Below, piece by piece: positions 51,648 to 62,459 of a stretch of DNA of 64,000 nt. A model generated the notes under the pieces. That model was not told the DNA's origin and did not search any database. It saw nothing but the letters and a program-made list of their open reading frames with translations. How positions within the stretch are numbered: the first letter of the stretch is position 1; each line of letters starts with the position of its first letter. Source of the stretch: Cristatella mucedo (taxonomy: Eukaryota; Bryozoa; Phylactolaemata; Cristatellidae); NCBI GenBank assembly GCA_009760855.2, contig WPIO01000046.1, positions 2,876,501 to 2,940,500 on the forward strand, read 5' to 3'. The translations under genes were made by a program, and so were the position numbers.

Positions 51648-53700
51648 GACCTAGTCAATTTCAAAGACTTCCTTCGAGTTTACACCCGAAAGCTTAAAAA
51701 ACCAGGGCTTCTTTTTTCATTAGAAAGCTGAATTCCTGCCAGTCGGACACTAAACAGATTTACAAGACAGTAAACCATTTACTGGCCAATGCTGTGAGGA
51801 CTGACTCCCCAGATATTAAGGGCTCAGCCGAAAAGTTTTCAGCCTTCTTTACTGGAAAAATTGTGCACATTCGTGCCTCCATTAAGCCCCCTCCGACCAA
51901 AGCAATCGCCGTTCCTCAACCTGTGACCTTTCTTAAAAGGTTCTCCGATGTTTCTGCCTGTGATGTGGCTGCCTTAATAAGGTCTAGCAAAAAGAGCTCG
52001 TCTCCTGAAGACCCTATACCTTCATCTCTGTGGTCTTCACTTGCAGACCAACTTAGCCCTGCCATAACCAAGATTTTTAATGCTTCTTTGGGAAAAGGGG
52101 TCGTCCCCAAGTCCTTCAAATCGGCAATCGTTAGACCTATTCTTAAAAAGCCTGGATTAGACACAGAGGTCTTAGCAAACTATCGTCTAGTTTCCCTTCT
52201 TCCGTTCTTATCAAAGATTCTTGAAAAAATTGGTGCTAAGCAGCTAGTTGAACATATTGAAAATAATGGAATGTCAGAAATATCTCAATCTGGGTTCAAG
52301 AGGCAGCACTCTACTGAAACTGCTCTCCTCAGTGTTAACAATGACATTCTACGTAGCAACGACGACGGGAATGTCACTGCCCTAGCTCTGCTACACCTGT
52401 CTGCTGCCTTCGACACCATTGATCACGAAGTTCTGCTTGAACGATTGAGAACAACGATCGGTCTGGCAGACGAGGCACTGGCGTGGTTTAAATCATACTT
52501 GTCAGATCGTGTTCAATCCGTGTCGTGTGGGGGTCAGGTCTCAGAGATGAGAAGGGTCACCTGTGGAGTCCCTCAAGGGTCTGAACTCGGTCCCTTGCTG
52601 TTCTCCATTTATACACAACCTTTGGGAAAAGTGATTAAGGCCCATGGAATAAGATATCACTTCAATGCTGACGATACTCAGTTGTATTTGTCATTTAAAC
52701 CGTCGGAATCTGCTGCTGCAACTGAAAAACTGAATGCTTGCCTTGCCGATATTCGATCCTGGATGTCGGAAAACTTCCTGAAATTAAATGACGATAAAAC
52801 CGAACTGCTTCTCATTGGACACCCTAAGCGTGTGGCTGGATTAAAAGGATTTGCTGTTCTAATAGGTGATGCTATTGTGCGACCTTCACCACGTGCTCGT
52901 AATCTACGTGTCGTTTTCGACAGCTGCCTCAATTTCAAAAGCTTCATTCAGAAGACTGCTTCTACAGCTAGCCATCGCATCCGATCCCTATCCAAGATTA
53001 GAAGCTGCCTCTCACAGTGGCTTGTAAAAAATTTAACTACCTCTTTAGTTCTGTCTCGGCTTGATTATTGCAATTCCCTTTTGGCTGGGCTGCCAAAGAA
53101 AGCTATTATGCCACTGCAGCTGACTATGAATATGGCTGCAAGGCTGGTCTTCATGTACCAGCGGTTTGAGCACGTGTCACCTCTACTGAAAGAGCTAGGA
53201 TGGTTGCCGGTTGAGCAAAGGATACAGAGCAAAGTTCTTACGCTGACCCACAAGGCCCGCCACGACTTAGCTCCTTCGTACCTAGCTGAACTGCTGCATC
53301 AGTTTCAGCCTGTTCGCGCCCTCAGGTCCTGTGTGAACAATAAATTAGCTGTCCCATTCCTCCGCTTAAAGACAGTTGGCGACAGAAGCTTTAGCTCTGC
53401 AGGTCCTAGACTGTGGAACTCGCTTCCACAATTCTTACGCAACGACAACTACTCTCCTACTGCCGGCTATGGCACATCTTATTCAGCGGTCCTGAACTGC
53501 TACTTGCATGCTTCTCACTATCTCAACTGCTCTCCTGACTCTGCTATGCTTTCCACTTTCTCTTTGTTGTGTGAGACGAAGTTTGTTGGCTACCGAATGC
53601 GTACCGAAAGCAGCTTAGGCTGTGAGTGCGCTTTACAAAACTCTCCTGCGTAACACCCACATGGTCTTTATGACTTCGTGGAGTTACTGACGGAGATACA
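51648..53700 (+). mobile_element. LINE-A copy, best preserved, 5' truncated
   Basis: Begins inside the linker before the RT (gacctagtcaatttcaaaga), then the uninterrupted RT frame, stop, and the complete 3' tail (gtaacacccacatggtcttt ... gacggagatacac) next to a purine microsatellite. The endonuclease is missing. Youngest-looking element in the window. Confidence 0.92.
51794..53653 (+). CDS. LINE-A ORF2 reverse transcriptase, 619 codons, active-site Tyr changed
   Basis: The open frame covers the linker, RT and C-terminal domain of a CR1/L2-type non-LTR retrotransposon, which copies its own RNA at a nicked chromosomal site. Motifs in order: SSKKSSSPEDPIP (about residues 63-75), IVRPILKKPGL, NYRLVSLLPFLSKILE, SGFKRQHSTETALL, LSAAFDTIDHEVLLERL (about 200), GVPQGSELGPLLFSIYT (about 260), FNADDTQLYLSF (about 290), SWMSENFLKLNDDKTELLLIG, LDYCNSLLAGLP and PRLWNSLP near the end. 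The catalytic box, normally FYADD, reads FNADD (residues 290-294). Other copies in this window keep Tyr, so this copy is probably inactive despite its open frame. The first ATG is internal to the original ORF. The 5' part is lost. Confidence 0.93.
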   Translation: MRTDSPDIKGSAEKFSAFFTGKIVHIRASIKPPPTKAIAVPQPVTFLKRFSDVSACDVAALIRSSKKSSSPEDPIPSSLWSSLADQLSPAITKIFNASLGKGVVPKSFKSAIVRPILKKPGLDTEVLANYRLVSLLPFLSKILEKIGAKQLVEHIENNGMSEISQSGFKRQHSTETALLSVNNDILRSNDDGNVTALALLHLSAAFDTIDHEVLLERLRTTIGLADEALAWFKSYLSDRVQSVSCGGQVSEMRRVTCGVPQGSELGPLLFSIYTQPLGKVIKAHGIRYHFNADDTQLYLSFKPSESAAATEKLNACLADIRSWMSENFLKLNDDKTELLLIGHPKRVAGLKGFAVLIGDAIVRPSPRARNLRVVFDSCLNFKSFIQKTASTASHRIRSLSKIRSCLSQWLVKNLTTSLVLSRLDYCNSLLAGLPKKAIMPLQLTMNMAARLVFMYQRFEHVSPLLKELGWLPVEQRIQSKVLTLTHKARHDLAPSYLAELLHQFQPVRALRSCVNNKLAVPFLRLKTVGDRSFSSAGPRLWNSLPQFLRNDNYSPTAGYGTSYSAVLNCYLHASHYLNCSPDSAMLSTFSLLCETKFVGYRMRTESSLGCECALQNSPA

Positions 53701-53734
53701 CTCAGATGGAGAGAGAGAGGGATATAAAGAGCGG

Positions 53735-53750
53735 GGGGGGGGGGGGGGGG

Positions 53751-53847
<97 letters not shown>
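53735..53847. repeat. (G)n then (GA)n microsatellite
   Basis: A run of about 15 G, then about 95 bases of GA, starting about 35 bases after the LINE-A tail. The microsatellite may have expanded from the element's tail. Confidence 0.95.
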
Positions 53848-53849
<2 letters not shown>

Positions 53850-54470
53850 GTTGATGCATTGTCAATCGGCTTACGATTCTCTAAGTGTTAGATCTTGCCT
53901 ACCTTGCCTAAAATACAAAGATGTCAGATTGACATGCCTCCGATCGGTGGATGTTTCTCCCCCCCCCCCCGCCTGCCGGTCTAGCAGTCGATGCCCTGTC
54001 TGATGCCCTGATGCTTGCAAGTTCGCGTCAGTAGCTGCCAGTTTCTACTGATTTGGCGGTGCAGGTAATTAATGGCCTATAGAGCACGTGCTGCGCACCT
54101 GCCTCTTAAAAATGATATGTGCAGGCCTGAATGCAACCGCGAAACTTGATACCTAGGGCTGCAGCCTTCAATGCTAGCTTTTCGCGAGACCTATGACAAA
54201 TGCTAGTGCAGAAAATACTCCCTAGCAACACAGTGTGTACACTATTCATGTGAACGATGATGCTAGTGCACGTTGGCTGGCATGATTGATTTGACGATCA
54301 TAATATTTCCTATTCTGCTCATTCAACCTGATAGAGACCCAAACGAATAATTAAATCAAAACCTTAGCTAACACAATAAATAAAGTGCTACCGAAAAATG
54401 CTACTTTTCATGCCTAGCCCATAATCTATTTTGAGCATTCTGACATGCGCATAGCTTGGCCTGGACACAA
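53850..54470. other. Unassigned
   Basis: Contains a c-run near 53960 and no recognisable gene or repeat. Confidence 0.45.
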
Positions 54471-54585
54471 TTTTGGTTTATTTGAAGTCAAAACGCTTTG
54501 GCCACATCAAGTTCAGCTGCTTTGCCATGCTGCTGTTCCTGAGTGTGAAAAAGACCAAAGTCAGCCAAAACTTAGTCAATCGTCA

Positions 54586-54933
54586 TCAAGTACCTAAGGT
54601 TTCCTCAAACTTCAAAGGCGTTCCATACGACATGACACACTTCTTAACTGTTGCCTTAGCGTATGACGTTAGTTCGGTAGCAGCAAAATGGCCACCAATC
54701 TTCTCAAAATGGCCACCAATCTTCTCAAAATGGCCACCAATCTTCTTAATCTTCTCAGAAGTGGCAAGTAGAGGATCGAAGGTCTCGTCTTGATAGAGGC
54801 CTTCTATAGAGTTACCTACATCATCACATTTTACTCGAATATTTCGAGCCGTCGGAAAGAAAATCCCGTCGGGTTTCAGTACATGAATTTCAACAAAGCA
54901 AGCCATCAAGTCGAGCAGGTGCTGAGCCCACAT
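54586..54933 (-). CDS. Unidentified 115-codon ORF with a KIGGHFE repeat
   Basis: Starts MWAQHLLDLMACFVEIHVL, then GIFFPTARNIRVKCDDVGNS, FDPLLATSEK, then a seven-residue repeat (KIGGHFE) about three times, and ends KKCVMSYGTPLKFEETLGT. The start is hydrophobic and alpha-helical in character. The composition looks like genuine protein rather than chance. An internal gtaact could be a donor, so it may be an exon of a larger gene or the coding part of a repeat. No family recognised. The opposite frame (54473-54793) is probably its shadow. Confidence 0.4.
   Translation of the reverse strand: MWAQHLLDLMACFVEIHVLKPDGIFFPTARNIRVKCDDVGNSIEGLYQDETFDPLLATSEKIKKIGGHFEKIGGHFEKIGGHFAATELTSYAKATVKKCVMSYGTPLKFEETLGT
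54690..54752. repeat. 21-bp tandem repeat, three units
   Basis: Units of aatggccaccaatcttctc plus two a. Length is a multiple of three and so keeps the minus ORF open. Confidence 0.93.
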
Positions 54934-55369
54934 AATGTATCGAAACGCTAGATTTCACAAGTTAATCGAAAAGTAATTCCTAATAATAGCTCATGCAAAC
55001 ACTTACTTCGGAAAAGACGGTTCAGCCCTGAAAAATCGGGTAACAAAGCTGGATTCGGATACGATACTCCAACGTGCAATTTTTTAATTCTGAAGTGACA
55101 CTTTGGTGCTTAAGTAGAAACCCCAAAAAGCATACCACGAATCATATGGATTCGGAGCGAGCTTTGCGATTGGCCTATGGTGTATGGGTGAAAATAAAGC
55201 ATCTTACCGTTTGATCCAAATAGCAGCCCTTAGGTAGACTAGCTGATGTGGCTACTAGCACTGTTTATTTAGCAAGGTAGGTACCTTAAAGAATAATGAT
55301 GAACCATTGTATGTGCATAATGACGTCAATTAAAAGCATTTTTTAGGAGCACTTGTCTAAGCCTGCGCT

Positions 55370-55700
55370 TCTGTTGTCGTAATTAGGGAAGGGCCTTGAC
55401 GCTAACTTGCAAGCTTTATCTGTGGCAAATAGTTAAGCCATTGACGCTGCCCAGCGTCAGGCCACTAATGGAAGTTATATTATATATATCATCTGCTATG
55501 ATTCATCAACATCCCGCTTAAGAGCGCGCGCTGAGAGTAATAGAGGAGCGGTCTCATTTACTGCTCACGTTGGTCTGCTGCTGCTGTGTCCGAGCGAGAC
55601 CTCGCAAGACCTGCCGCAGCCGGAGCGTCGTACGACAACTGGTAGAAGGGACTGGTTTACTCTTTCCGAATACTGTACCGGATATTCCATTGCCAAGATG
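55370..55700 (+). repeat. LTR-like repeat, left copy (partner near 58.49 kb)
   Basis: tgttgtcgtaattagggaag, then ctgtggcaaatagttaagcc, cagcgtcaggccactaatg, catctgct..atgatt, and cgagacctcgcaagacctgc recur in the same order at 58491-58740 with many substitutions. Both copies start with TGTTGT. Two direct copies 3.1 kb apart with coding scraps between them suggest LTRs. Confidence 0.5.
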
Positions 55701-55899
55701 AGCCGCAAACACTGAGGTAAGAAATGTTAAACGGCGGAATGCACTTTATGCCCAGGGCGCTAACGCTTGACATGGTTGTAGTAAGGATACAGATTGTGGT
55801 GCCGTTAAAGCATGTTGTGCCAGTGCGTCTGGGTGATAATGCTATACACGATTGGAGTTATCAGCCGGAATACTTGAAGCAAGATTAGCACAAGCTGCA

Positions 55900-56380
55900 A
55901 AATGAGTTGTTTCTGATCTTCCGTGATTGGCGGATGAGGAGGCCGACCTTGAGGCCGAGATGGTTCGGCTGGAGCAGCAGCAGCAGCTCGCCAGTGCCGA
56001 GACCGGGAGAGAGAGAGCTAGACGCCAGAAGCCAGCTTCGTCACCGGTTGACCCCACCGTTAACTTCCAGCAAGAGCCAGACAGACGAGCGGAACTCATT
56101 CAGCTGCCGCAGCCATCCGGCTGCAATACCTGAGGAGGGAGCAGGTATGGGACCGCTTCCGCCATCGTAGCCACAACAACCACAGAGCAAAGTAAGTGCC
56201 AAGCGCCAGCAGCCGGAGACGAAGTGTATGGCATAGTATAGGTATAGACACGGATGACAAATAGTAGGTAGTGGCAGTATGTGATGGCTTTCAGCGGCGG
56301 GGCGGTAGTAGCCTGCGACAAGGCGAAGGCGGCGCGAGCAAACGACGTATTGGCTGCCAAGCACATCAGCTTCGTGGCCG
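55900..56380 (+). pseudogene. Possible gag-like remnant between the LTR-like repeats
   Basis: The plus frame 55927-56133 gives MADEEADLEAEMVRLEQQQQ, then RERARRQKPASSP, an acidic coiled-coil-like start typical of gag-type or accessory proteins of LTR elements. No protease, RT or integrase is visible, so the type is unknown. Confidence 0.3.
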
Positions 56381-56389
56381 CAACGGAGT

Positions 56390-57850
56390 AATGTAATGTA
56401 TCTCCGTCTGTAACTCCGCAAAGCCATAACGACTATGTGGGGGTTTTGCAGGAGAGTTTTGTATAGCGCACTCACAACTTAAGCCGCTTTTGGCACTCAT
56501 TCGGTAGCCAACAGACTTCATATCACGCAACAAAGAGAAAGTGGGAAGCACCGCAGAGTCATTTGAGCAGTTGAGGTAGTGAGTGGCCTGGAAGTAGCAG
56601 CTCAATACCGCTGAAAAGGATGAGCCATATTCGGCAGCAGGAGAGTAGTTGTCGTTTCGTAAGAATTGTGGAAGCAAGTTCAAAAGTCTAGGACCTGCAG
56701 AGCTAAAGCTTCTGCCACCAACGGTCTTTGGGCAGAGGAATGGAAAAGCTAATTTATCGTCCATACAGGACCTGAGAGCCCGAGGAGGCTGAAACTGGTG
56801 CAGCAGTTCAGCTAGTTATGGAGGAGCCAAGCCGTGGCGGGCCTTTTGGGTCAGCGTAAGAACTTCGCTCTGTATCCGTTGATTAGCATGCATCCATCCT
56901 AGTTCCTTTAGCTAAGGAGACACGTGTTTAAACCTCTGGGACTTGAAGACTAGCCTTGCAGCCATATTCATAGCCAGCTACAGTGGCAGCGTTTCTTTCT
57001 TTGTTAGCCCAGACAAAAGGGAATCGCAATAATCAAGCCGAGACAGAACTAAGGAGCTAGCTGAATTCTTGGCAAACCACTGTGGAAGACAGCTCCTAAT
57101 CTTAGATAGGGATCGGACGTGATGGCTAGCTGCAGAAGCAGTCTTCTGAATGAAGCTTTTAAACTTTAGGAAGCTGTCGAAAACGACACCTAAATTTCGA
57201 GCACGTGGGAATGGTCGCAAAACAGTATCCCCATTAGAAGAGCAAAGTCTTTTTCACAAAGCGCTCGCTTAGGGTGTCCTATCAGCAACAGTTTGGTTTT
57301 ATTGTTATTTAGTTTCAAGAAGTTTTCCGACACCCAGGATCGAATATCGGCAAGTCAAGCATTCAATTTATCAGTTGCTGCAGCAGATTCCGACGGTTTG
57401 AATGACAAATACAGCTGAGTATCGTCAGCATAAAAGTGATAACCTATTCCATGGGACTTAATCACTCTTCTCAGAGGTTGAGTATAAATGGAGAACAGCA
57501 AGGGACCGAGGTCAGACCCTTGTGTAACTCCAAGGGTGACCCGTCTCGTCTCGTGTGTGAGACCTGACCCCCACACCACACGGATTGAACACGATTAGAC
57601 AAGTACGATTTAAACTACGCCAGTGCCTCGTCTGCCAGACCGACCGTTATTCTCACTAGTTCAAGTAGAACATTGTGGTCAATGGTGCTGAAGGCAGCTG
57701 ACAGATCTAGCAGAGCTAGGGCAGTGAAATTTCCGTCATCATTGCCACGTAGAATGTCACCGTTAACACGGAGGAGAGCAGTGTTTGTAGTGAGGTACCG
57801 CCTCTCGAACCCTGATTGAAATGCTTCTGACATTTCATTCTTTTCAATGT
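56390..57850 (-). mobile_element. LINE-A copy with RT and tail, minus strand
   Basis: The plus strand starts with the tail (taatgtaatgtatctccgtc) at 56390. Minus-strand frames give C-terminal PRLLNLLPQFLRNDNYSP, SLSKIRSCLPQW, LDYCDSLLSGL, then [17 protein letters not shown] (Tyr present), VTLGVTQGSDLGPLLFSIYT, DLSAAFSTIDHNVLLE and MSEAFQSGFERRYLTTNTAL near 57.8 kb. Several frameshifts. It sits between the two LTR-like repeats and so may have inserted into that older element. Confidence 0.87.
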
Positions 57851-57879
57851 GCCAAACCAGCTGCTTGGAAAAAAATGTT

Positions 57880-58440
57880 TACACGAGAGCGAAGTCTCGC
57901 CTGCCGTGCACAGCAACTCCAGCGCCTAGAGCGCTGCTGGAGAGAGCTGCACCCGCACGAGACTCGGTGCAGAGCGAAGAGCAGCAGGTCACCGCGAGGT
58001 CAACGCTCGGCGGCGCGGAGCTCCGACACCGACGAGGTCATAGCTCGAGGTCATAGCTCGAGCCTGAGTGTTTCTCGCAGGGCGGGATCGGCCAGCGACG
58101 AGCGCTGAGGTGAAGCCCTGCGTGGAAACCGCCTGTGGAAAGTGGAAGCAGCGTCCCAGCTTTTCCTAACGGTAGGCAGTATCTATGACCGGCTGTTTGC
58201 GAGGGGCAGAGCTTACCTGCGCCTCCTTCGAGTGGCCGTCACGTAGCCTGCACCCGATCCAAGCCGGTCGGAACTCTACAATGTTTAAATTAATATCCCG
58301 ACAGAGCCCGAACGATATACCGCTCGACAAGGCACTGCCTGAGCAGGCAGTAGAGGAGAGGGCGGGAGCCAATGGCTACACGACTTTCCAGTCGTGAGGG
58401 CCGCCCCCTCTCCAGCTATCGTCATGGACAATGAAATCTA
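57880..58440. other. GC-rich segment between LINE-A and the right LTR-like repeat
   Basis: Open frames such as LQRLERCWRELHPHETR on the plus strand have no recognised family. They could be more of the supposed LTR element. Confidence 0.35.
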
Positions 58441-58490
58441 TTTTCTTTGGGGAAGTCATGTTGTGTGTACCTGCGGCTTCTCCTGTTGTA

Positions 58491-58760
58491 ATTAGGAAAG
58501 CGCCCTGGCACTGATGTACACTGTCTCACCTGTGGCCAATAGTTATGCCAATGACTCAGCTGACAACAGCTCAGCGTCTGGTCACTAATGCATGTTGTAT
58601 TTCGTGTCGTCTGCTGCGATCGATTGAGCTCTCATGTAAGTACGCGTTTAGAGTACTAAATTATGAGTCGTTTACCGCTTTAGTTTCCCGATGTGTCTCT
58701 GCGAGACCCCAAAAGAACTGCGGCAGCTGGAACCACTGTTAAACAACACAATAAACAGCA
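58491..58760 (+). repeat. LTR-like repeat, right copy
   Basis: tgttgtaattaggaaagcgc, ctgtggccaatagttatgcc, cagcgtctggtcactaatg, cgtctgctgcgatcgattga and tctctgcgagaccccaaaag match the left copy at 55.37-55.63 kb in order. Confidence 0.5.
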
Positions 58761-59089
58761 GTAGGAAAAAACAGTTTATTTCCGTTTTCCTTGTATTCGC
58801 CATTTTCGATTTAAGCCCATACAGACCTTTTCGAGCACTGTGCTACTCCACTGCACAAGGGCCGATTGTGGCTAATGTATGGGCCGCCAAAGTATGTGCG
58901 GTTGTGGTGAATTTCGCAGTCTACAGTGGTTAATGGACCAGTGTTGATTGACTTGAGTTATCGCGCGCATATAGATTTGGATGTTTCGAAGGTACTGTCT
59001 CCTCGGTTGAAGGTGATATATGTCACAGTCACAGCAATAAAGAAATAGGTTGACATTAGGCACTTTAGTTTTAACTTTTAATAGTAGCA

Positions 59090-59205
59090 ATAACAACAAT
59101 ATTACGTTTCCACAACGCTCTCAGAGAACTCAATCTCTTTCTAGGCACTTTACAAGCGCACAAAAATAAGCACGACCGAATAATCAGTGGTAGCATTTGC
59201 AACCT
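59090..59205 (-). mobile_element. LINE-B tail fragment
   Basis: acaacaatattacgtttcca, then gagaactcaatctctttcta and ggcactttacaagcgc, complementary to the LINE-B hairpin tail. Confidence 0.65.
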
Positions 59206-59929
59206 GCGATCCAAGGGAAAGACGTGCCGAGCACAAGCAAATGCTGGCGGTTTGAGGTTCATGCCTCTGCCCACGAACCCTTGTTATGACCGCGAAACCC
59301 TCCCTAGCTCTGGTAAGGGCGCTACGAGTGAAACACGAGTGGAGAACTGAAGCTAGGTATGTGCCGCCGATAAAACGCAGCAATCAATAGTCCTAAAGCA
59401 GGGCTAGTAATAGTATCGGATTATTAAAAGCACAACAATAGCCTGCGTTCTACAACTGACACATCCGAGTGACTTCCTGTGACGACTCGCTAACAGATTC
59501 ACAGGAGCTCACACTCACACTGCTTGACTCGCCGTCCGGCAGACCGTTGCTCCAAGACCGCGACTGTTTTCGGGGACAAGCCCTACGGAGAAGCCAGGTC
59601 GTATATCTCAATGACCACTATCGTACCAAGTGCTACTTACAAGCCTTAGCCTATGGTGGCCATCTTATAATCGTCGGACGCAGCTGCAAAGCTTAGCGCT
59701 CTTTATCGAGGCTCAGAGCTGGCAAGCTCATAATCGCGCGGCTTCATACACATTCCTCCGTTATCCAAACGTCGACAATCATCAGCCTTGCAGCGTCCGA
59801 TGCATCGATATATTGTGCCGTTGCACCGAGCGTCGATGATCGAAGCCGCGATGGGTCGCGATGGAGCGGTGCGCACCGATTGCGAACGCCTTCGACGCCA
59901 GGATTAGTGAAGCACGACAGAGGTCGGGT

Positions 59930-60180
59930 AGCGGCGAATGGATGCTCGGGTCTGAGGACGACCAACGATCGACGCTGTGAGGTGCTTAAGAAATCCAGGA
60001 CGAAGATGATTTGGCAATTCAAAGCCTTTCGGAAGCATGCGAATCGGTGGTGGCAGCGGCGGCGTCGACGAGATGCGACGAACGACATTTGCAAGCCTCT
60101 TATGCCATCGATGCCTGCAAAGCCGAAAAGCAGCACAGCGGCGGACTGTCAAGGGAGAGCTGCAGACCTCATGCATCGAG
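59930..60180. repeat. Unnamed repeat family, copy 1
   Basis: ggtgcttaagaaatccagga, then cggaagcatgcgaatcggtg, gtcgacgagatgcgacgaac and tttgcaagcctcttatgcc recur in order at 63.65-63.95 kb. Frames are open on both strands: plus EVLKKSRTKMIWQFKAFRKH, minus KRLANVVRRISSTPPLPPPI. I cannot tell whether it is coding. Confidence 0.55.
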
Positions 60181-60299
60181 AAAACCTCGCGTTTTTGTGC
60201 TTGCGAATGAGCGTTATTTCTTTTCGTGCTTTGAAATACCCAATACGCAGTTGCACGATAACGTAGCCTTCGAAGCTTTCAATCGCTTTGCCAAATCAT

Positions 60300-61230
60300 G
60301 AGTTACGAAATTAGTGTTTTTTCGTTATGATTAGTCGAACAGATAATGAATAATGCGCGGCGTAAGTATGTTTAGTCGTAGCAACTAATCCAATCATCGA
60401 AAGTTGCTTGTCTTCGCGACAAGGACGCAAGTCCTACAATAGACACTCGTAGCCGCCAGCCTATCCATCGAGGTCCGCTTATGTTCGACGAGAGAGCAGG
60501 AGATGCTAGCTTTCAGAGCATGCGAGATCATTTTCCTTTGGCGATGCACACAGAACGCGCGTTCCTGTCCGTTGCAAAACTCCTCCGATAACCGCAGTTC
60601 TTGCGAACCACGTATATGGAAACTGATACAGCTAAGAAGTTTGAAGCTTATCCGTTCGCTATTTGCTCGCTGCGCGAAAAAAACAATTGTCTGTGGGCAT
60701 GTAAGCGCCTATCGCTTCGGGCTGCTTGATCTCACGCGCCTGAGGCGGCGTTAGACGCACCGGCAGCTAGTCACCGGCGTGTTAGTTTTGATCGTGCGTA
60801 CCCATTATCACTTCGTTATTGCAGTTCAAATACGCTCCGAGATGTAATTGCTGTTCCTAAGCTCCGTGAATTATATATAAGAAGGAAAGCGCCCCGAAGC
60901 CGGACCAGGGGCCGATAGCAGAGATGTCGCTCGTTGGGCGGTATCTGTGAGCTGGGTACCCGCTCGTTTAGTATTTCTAACAACGCCTCAAATCACTCCG
61001 TACGTTCTCCCTTAAGAGTCAGTGTGAGTCCATCTAACTTATTGGAACCGAACATCTTCGGTGGCCCAAGTTAATGCTTGTCTTTGGAATCATCGCTAAA
61101 TGTGCAATGCACCCCTAGTAAGAGGCGACCTTAGTTCGGGAAAGGTCTCGAGCTGCTTGTCTCGACTGAAACTTGTTGGCTAATATCGCTAAACTGCCCA
61201 ATATGTTTAAAAGGCTACACCGGCTGATTT
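60300..61230. other. Unassigned
   Basis: No gene or repeat family recognised. Confidence 0.4.
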
Positions 61231-61239
61231 CTCCCGTTT

Positions 61240-62028
61240 TACGTCGCTAGACCTATCAAAACTAAGCGGAGTTGCTATTGTAATGAGTTCTAAAATTCAA
61301 TTCAAGCCATTTTCGGTACCTTCGAAGCGGTCTTTGAAAATTATCATCTTGATTCCAATTTAGAACAAGCTACATATGGTGGAAGTAGTCCATTGGATAT
61401 CAGGTGCGACGTCCTGCTTTATCTCAGATTGCTTAGAACTCAGTTCAATTACGTGAACCATAAATAGATCTCTCCTCATTATGTGTGATTTCAACATTCA
61501 TTTGATAGCTGTGACGCCTTCAGCGTTGAATGTCTGGTGCCGCGAACGTATAGTCTCTAATGGCTCATGTGCATGGCTCTACTCACATCAACGGTCACAC
61601 ACTCGACCAAATGTTTGCATACAGCTGCACTTTGTAGTAAACAATTATTATCAAATCCTGCTTATCTTACCACTTGCGGATTTCATTCAGTCTACATCGT
61701 GTGGCCTTCTCATAATCCAAAATCACCCGTGAATAGCGACAACTCAAGGCCCCTTTACATTGCTGCCGTCCGTGCTAGAATATCTGCTTCGCTTCTGCTA
61801 CACGACGACGTGCTCTGATGAGGTCGTCGAGTTAGCACCCCTGACAAAGCGAACTGTGCAAATTCGCCCTGAAGGCATGTTGTTTACCACGGACGTTTAA
61901 GTAGCTAAGTGTACTACGGGCAACCTTGAAAAAAAAGCATACAAAAGATGAAGACTGAATATCCATCCGAAGGCGAACGAGGACTACTGTAGGTCGTACC
62001 AATCGATCCTAGCAAAGGCAAAGTCTTA
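61240..62028 (+). mobile_element. LINE endonuclease part, 5' half of an interrupted element
   Basis: Shows MCDFNIHL near 61481 (the DFN motif of apurinic-type endonucleases) and a degraded SRLHTHDRTHTRPN-like stretch. Frames are broken. The RT half resumes at 62.46 kb on the other side of an inserted LINE-B end. Confidence 0.6.
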
Positions 62029-62450
62029 TAATAATAATAATAATAATAATGCACCTGATAAAGGGGACTCAGAGAACTCAATCTCTCTCTAGGCGCTTTA
62101 CATTTGCTGCAAAGGGAAATGCAATTGAATGGTGAGTAATTTCATGCTTAATAAACAAACAAAATGAATAACATGGTTAGGGGTGACATGCACAGGGTCA
62201 GCATGCAAATGTGGTTAGTGGCAGCATGCACAGTGTCAGTACGCATAAGCACATGAGCGACGAATCACAGGGACCCACTAAATGCTGTCCTAAATAGGTA
62301 TGTTTTTAAGTTTATTTTAAATGTGGCCAGGTCAGGGGATGTTCTGACGAAGGTCGGGAGGGAGTTCCAGGCTTTGGAAGCATACGAACTAAATGCACGG
62401 TCTCCAAAGGATTTGAGGTTTTTACGAGGTATTTGCAGACTGTTGGATCT
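62029..62450 (-). mobile_element. LINE-B 3' end inserted into another LINE
   Basis: The plus strand starts with (ataata)n and gagaactcaatctctctcta (hairpin), then the 3' UTR (cacagggtcagcatgcaaat) and C-terminal coding sequence up to ggatttgaggtttttacgag, then stops near 62445. Confidence 0.85.
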
Positions 62451-62459
62451 TTAAGAACG

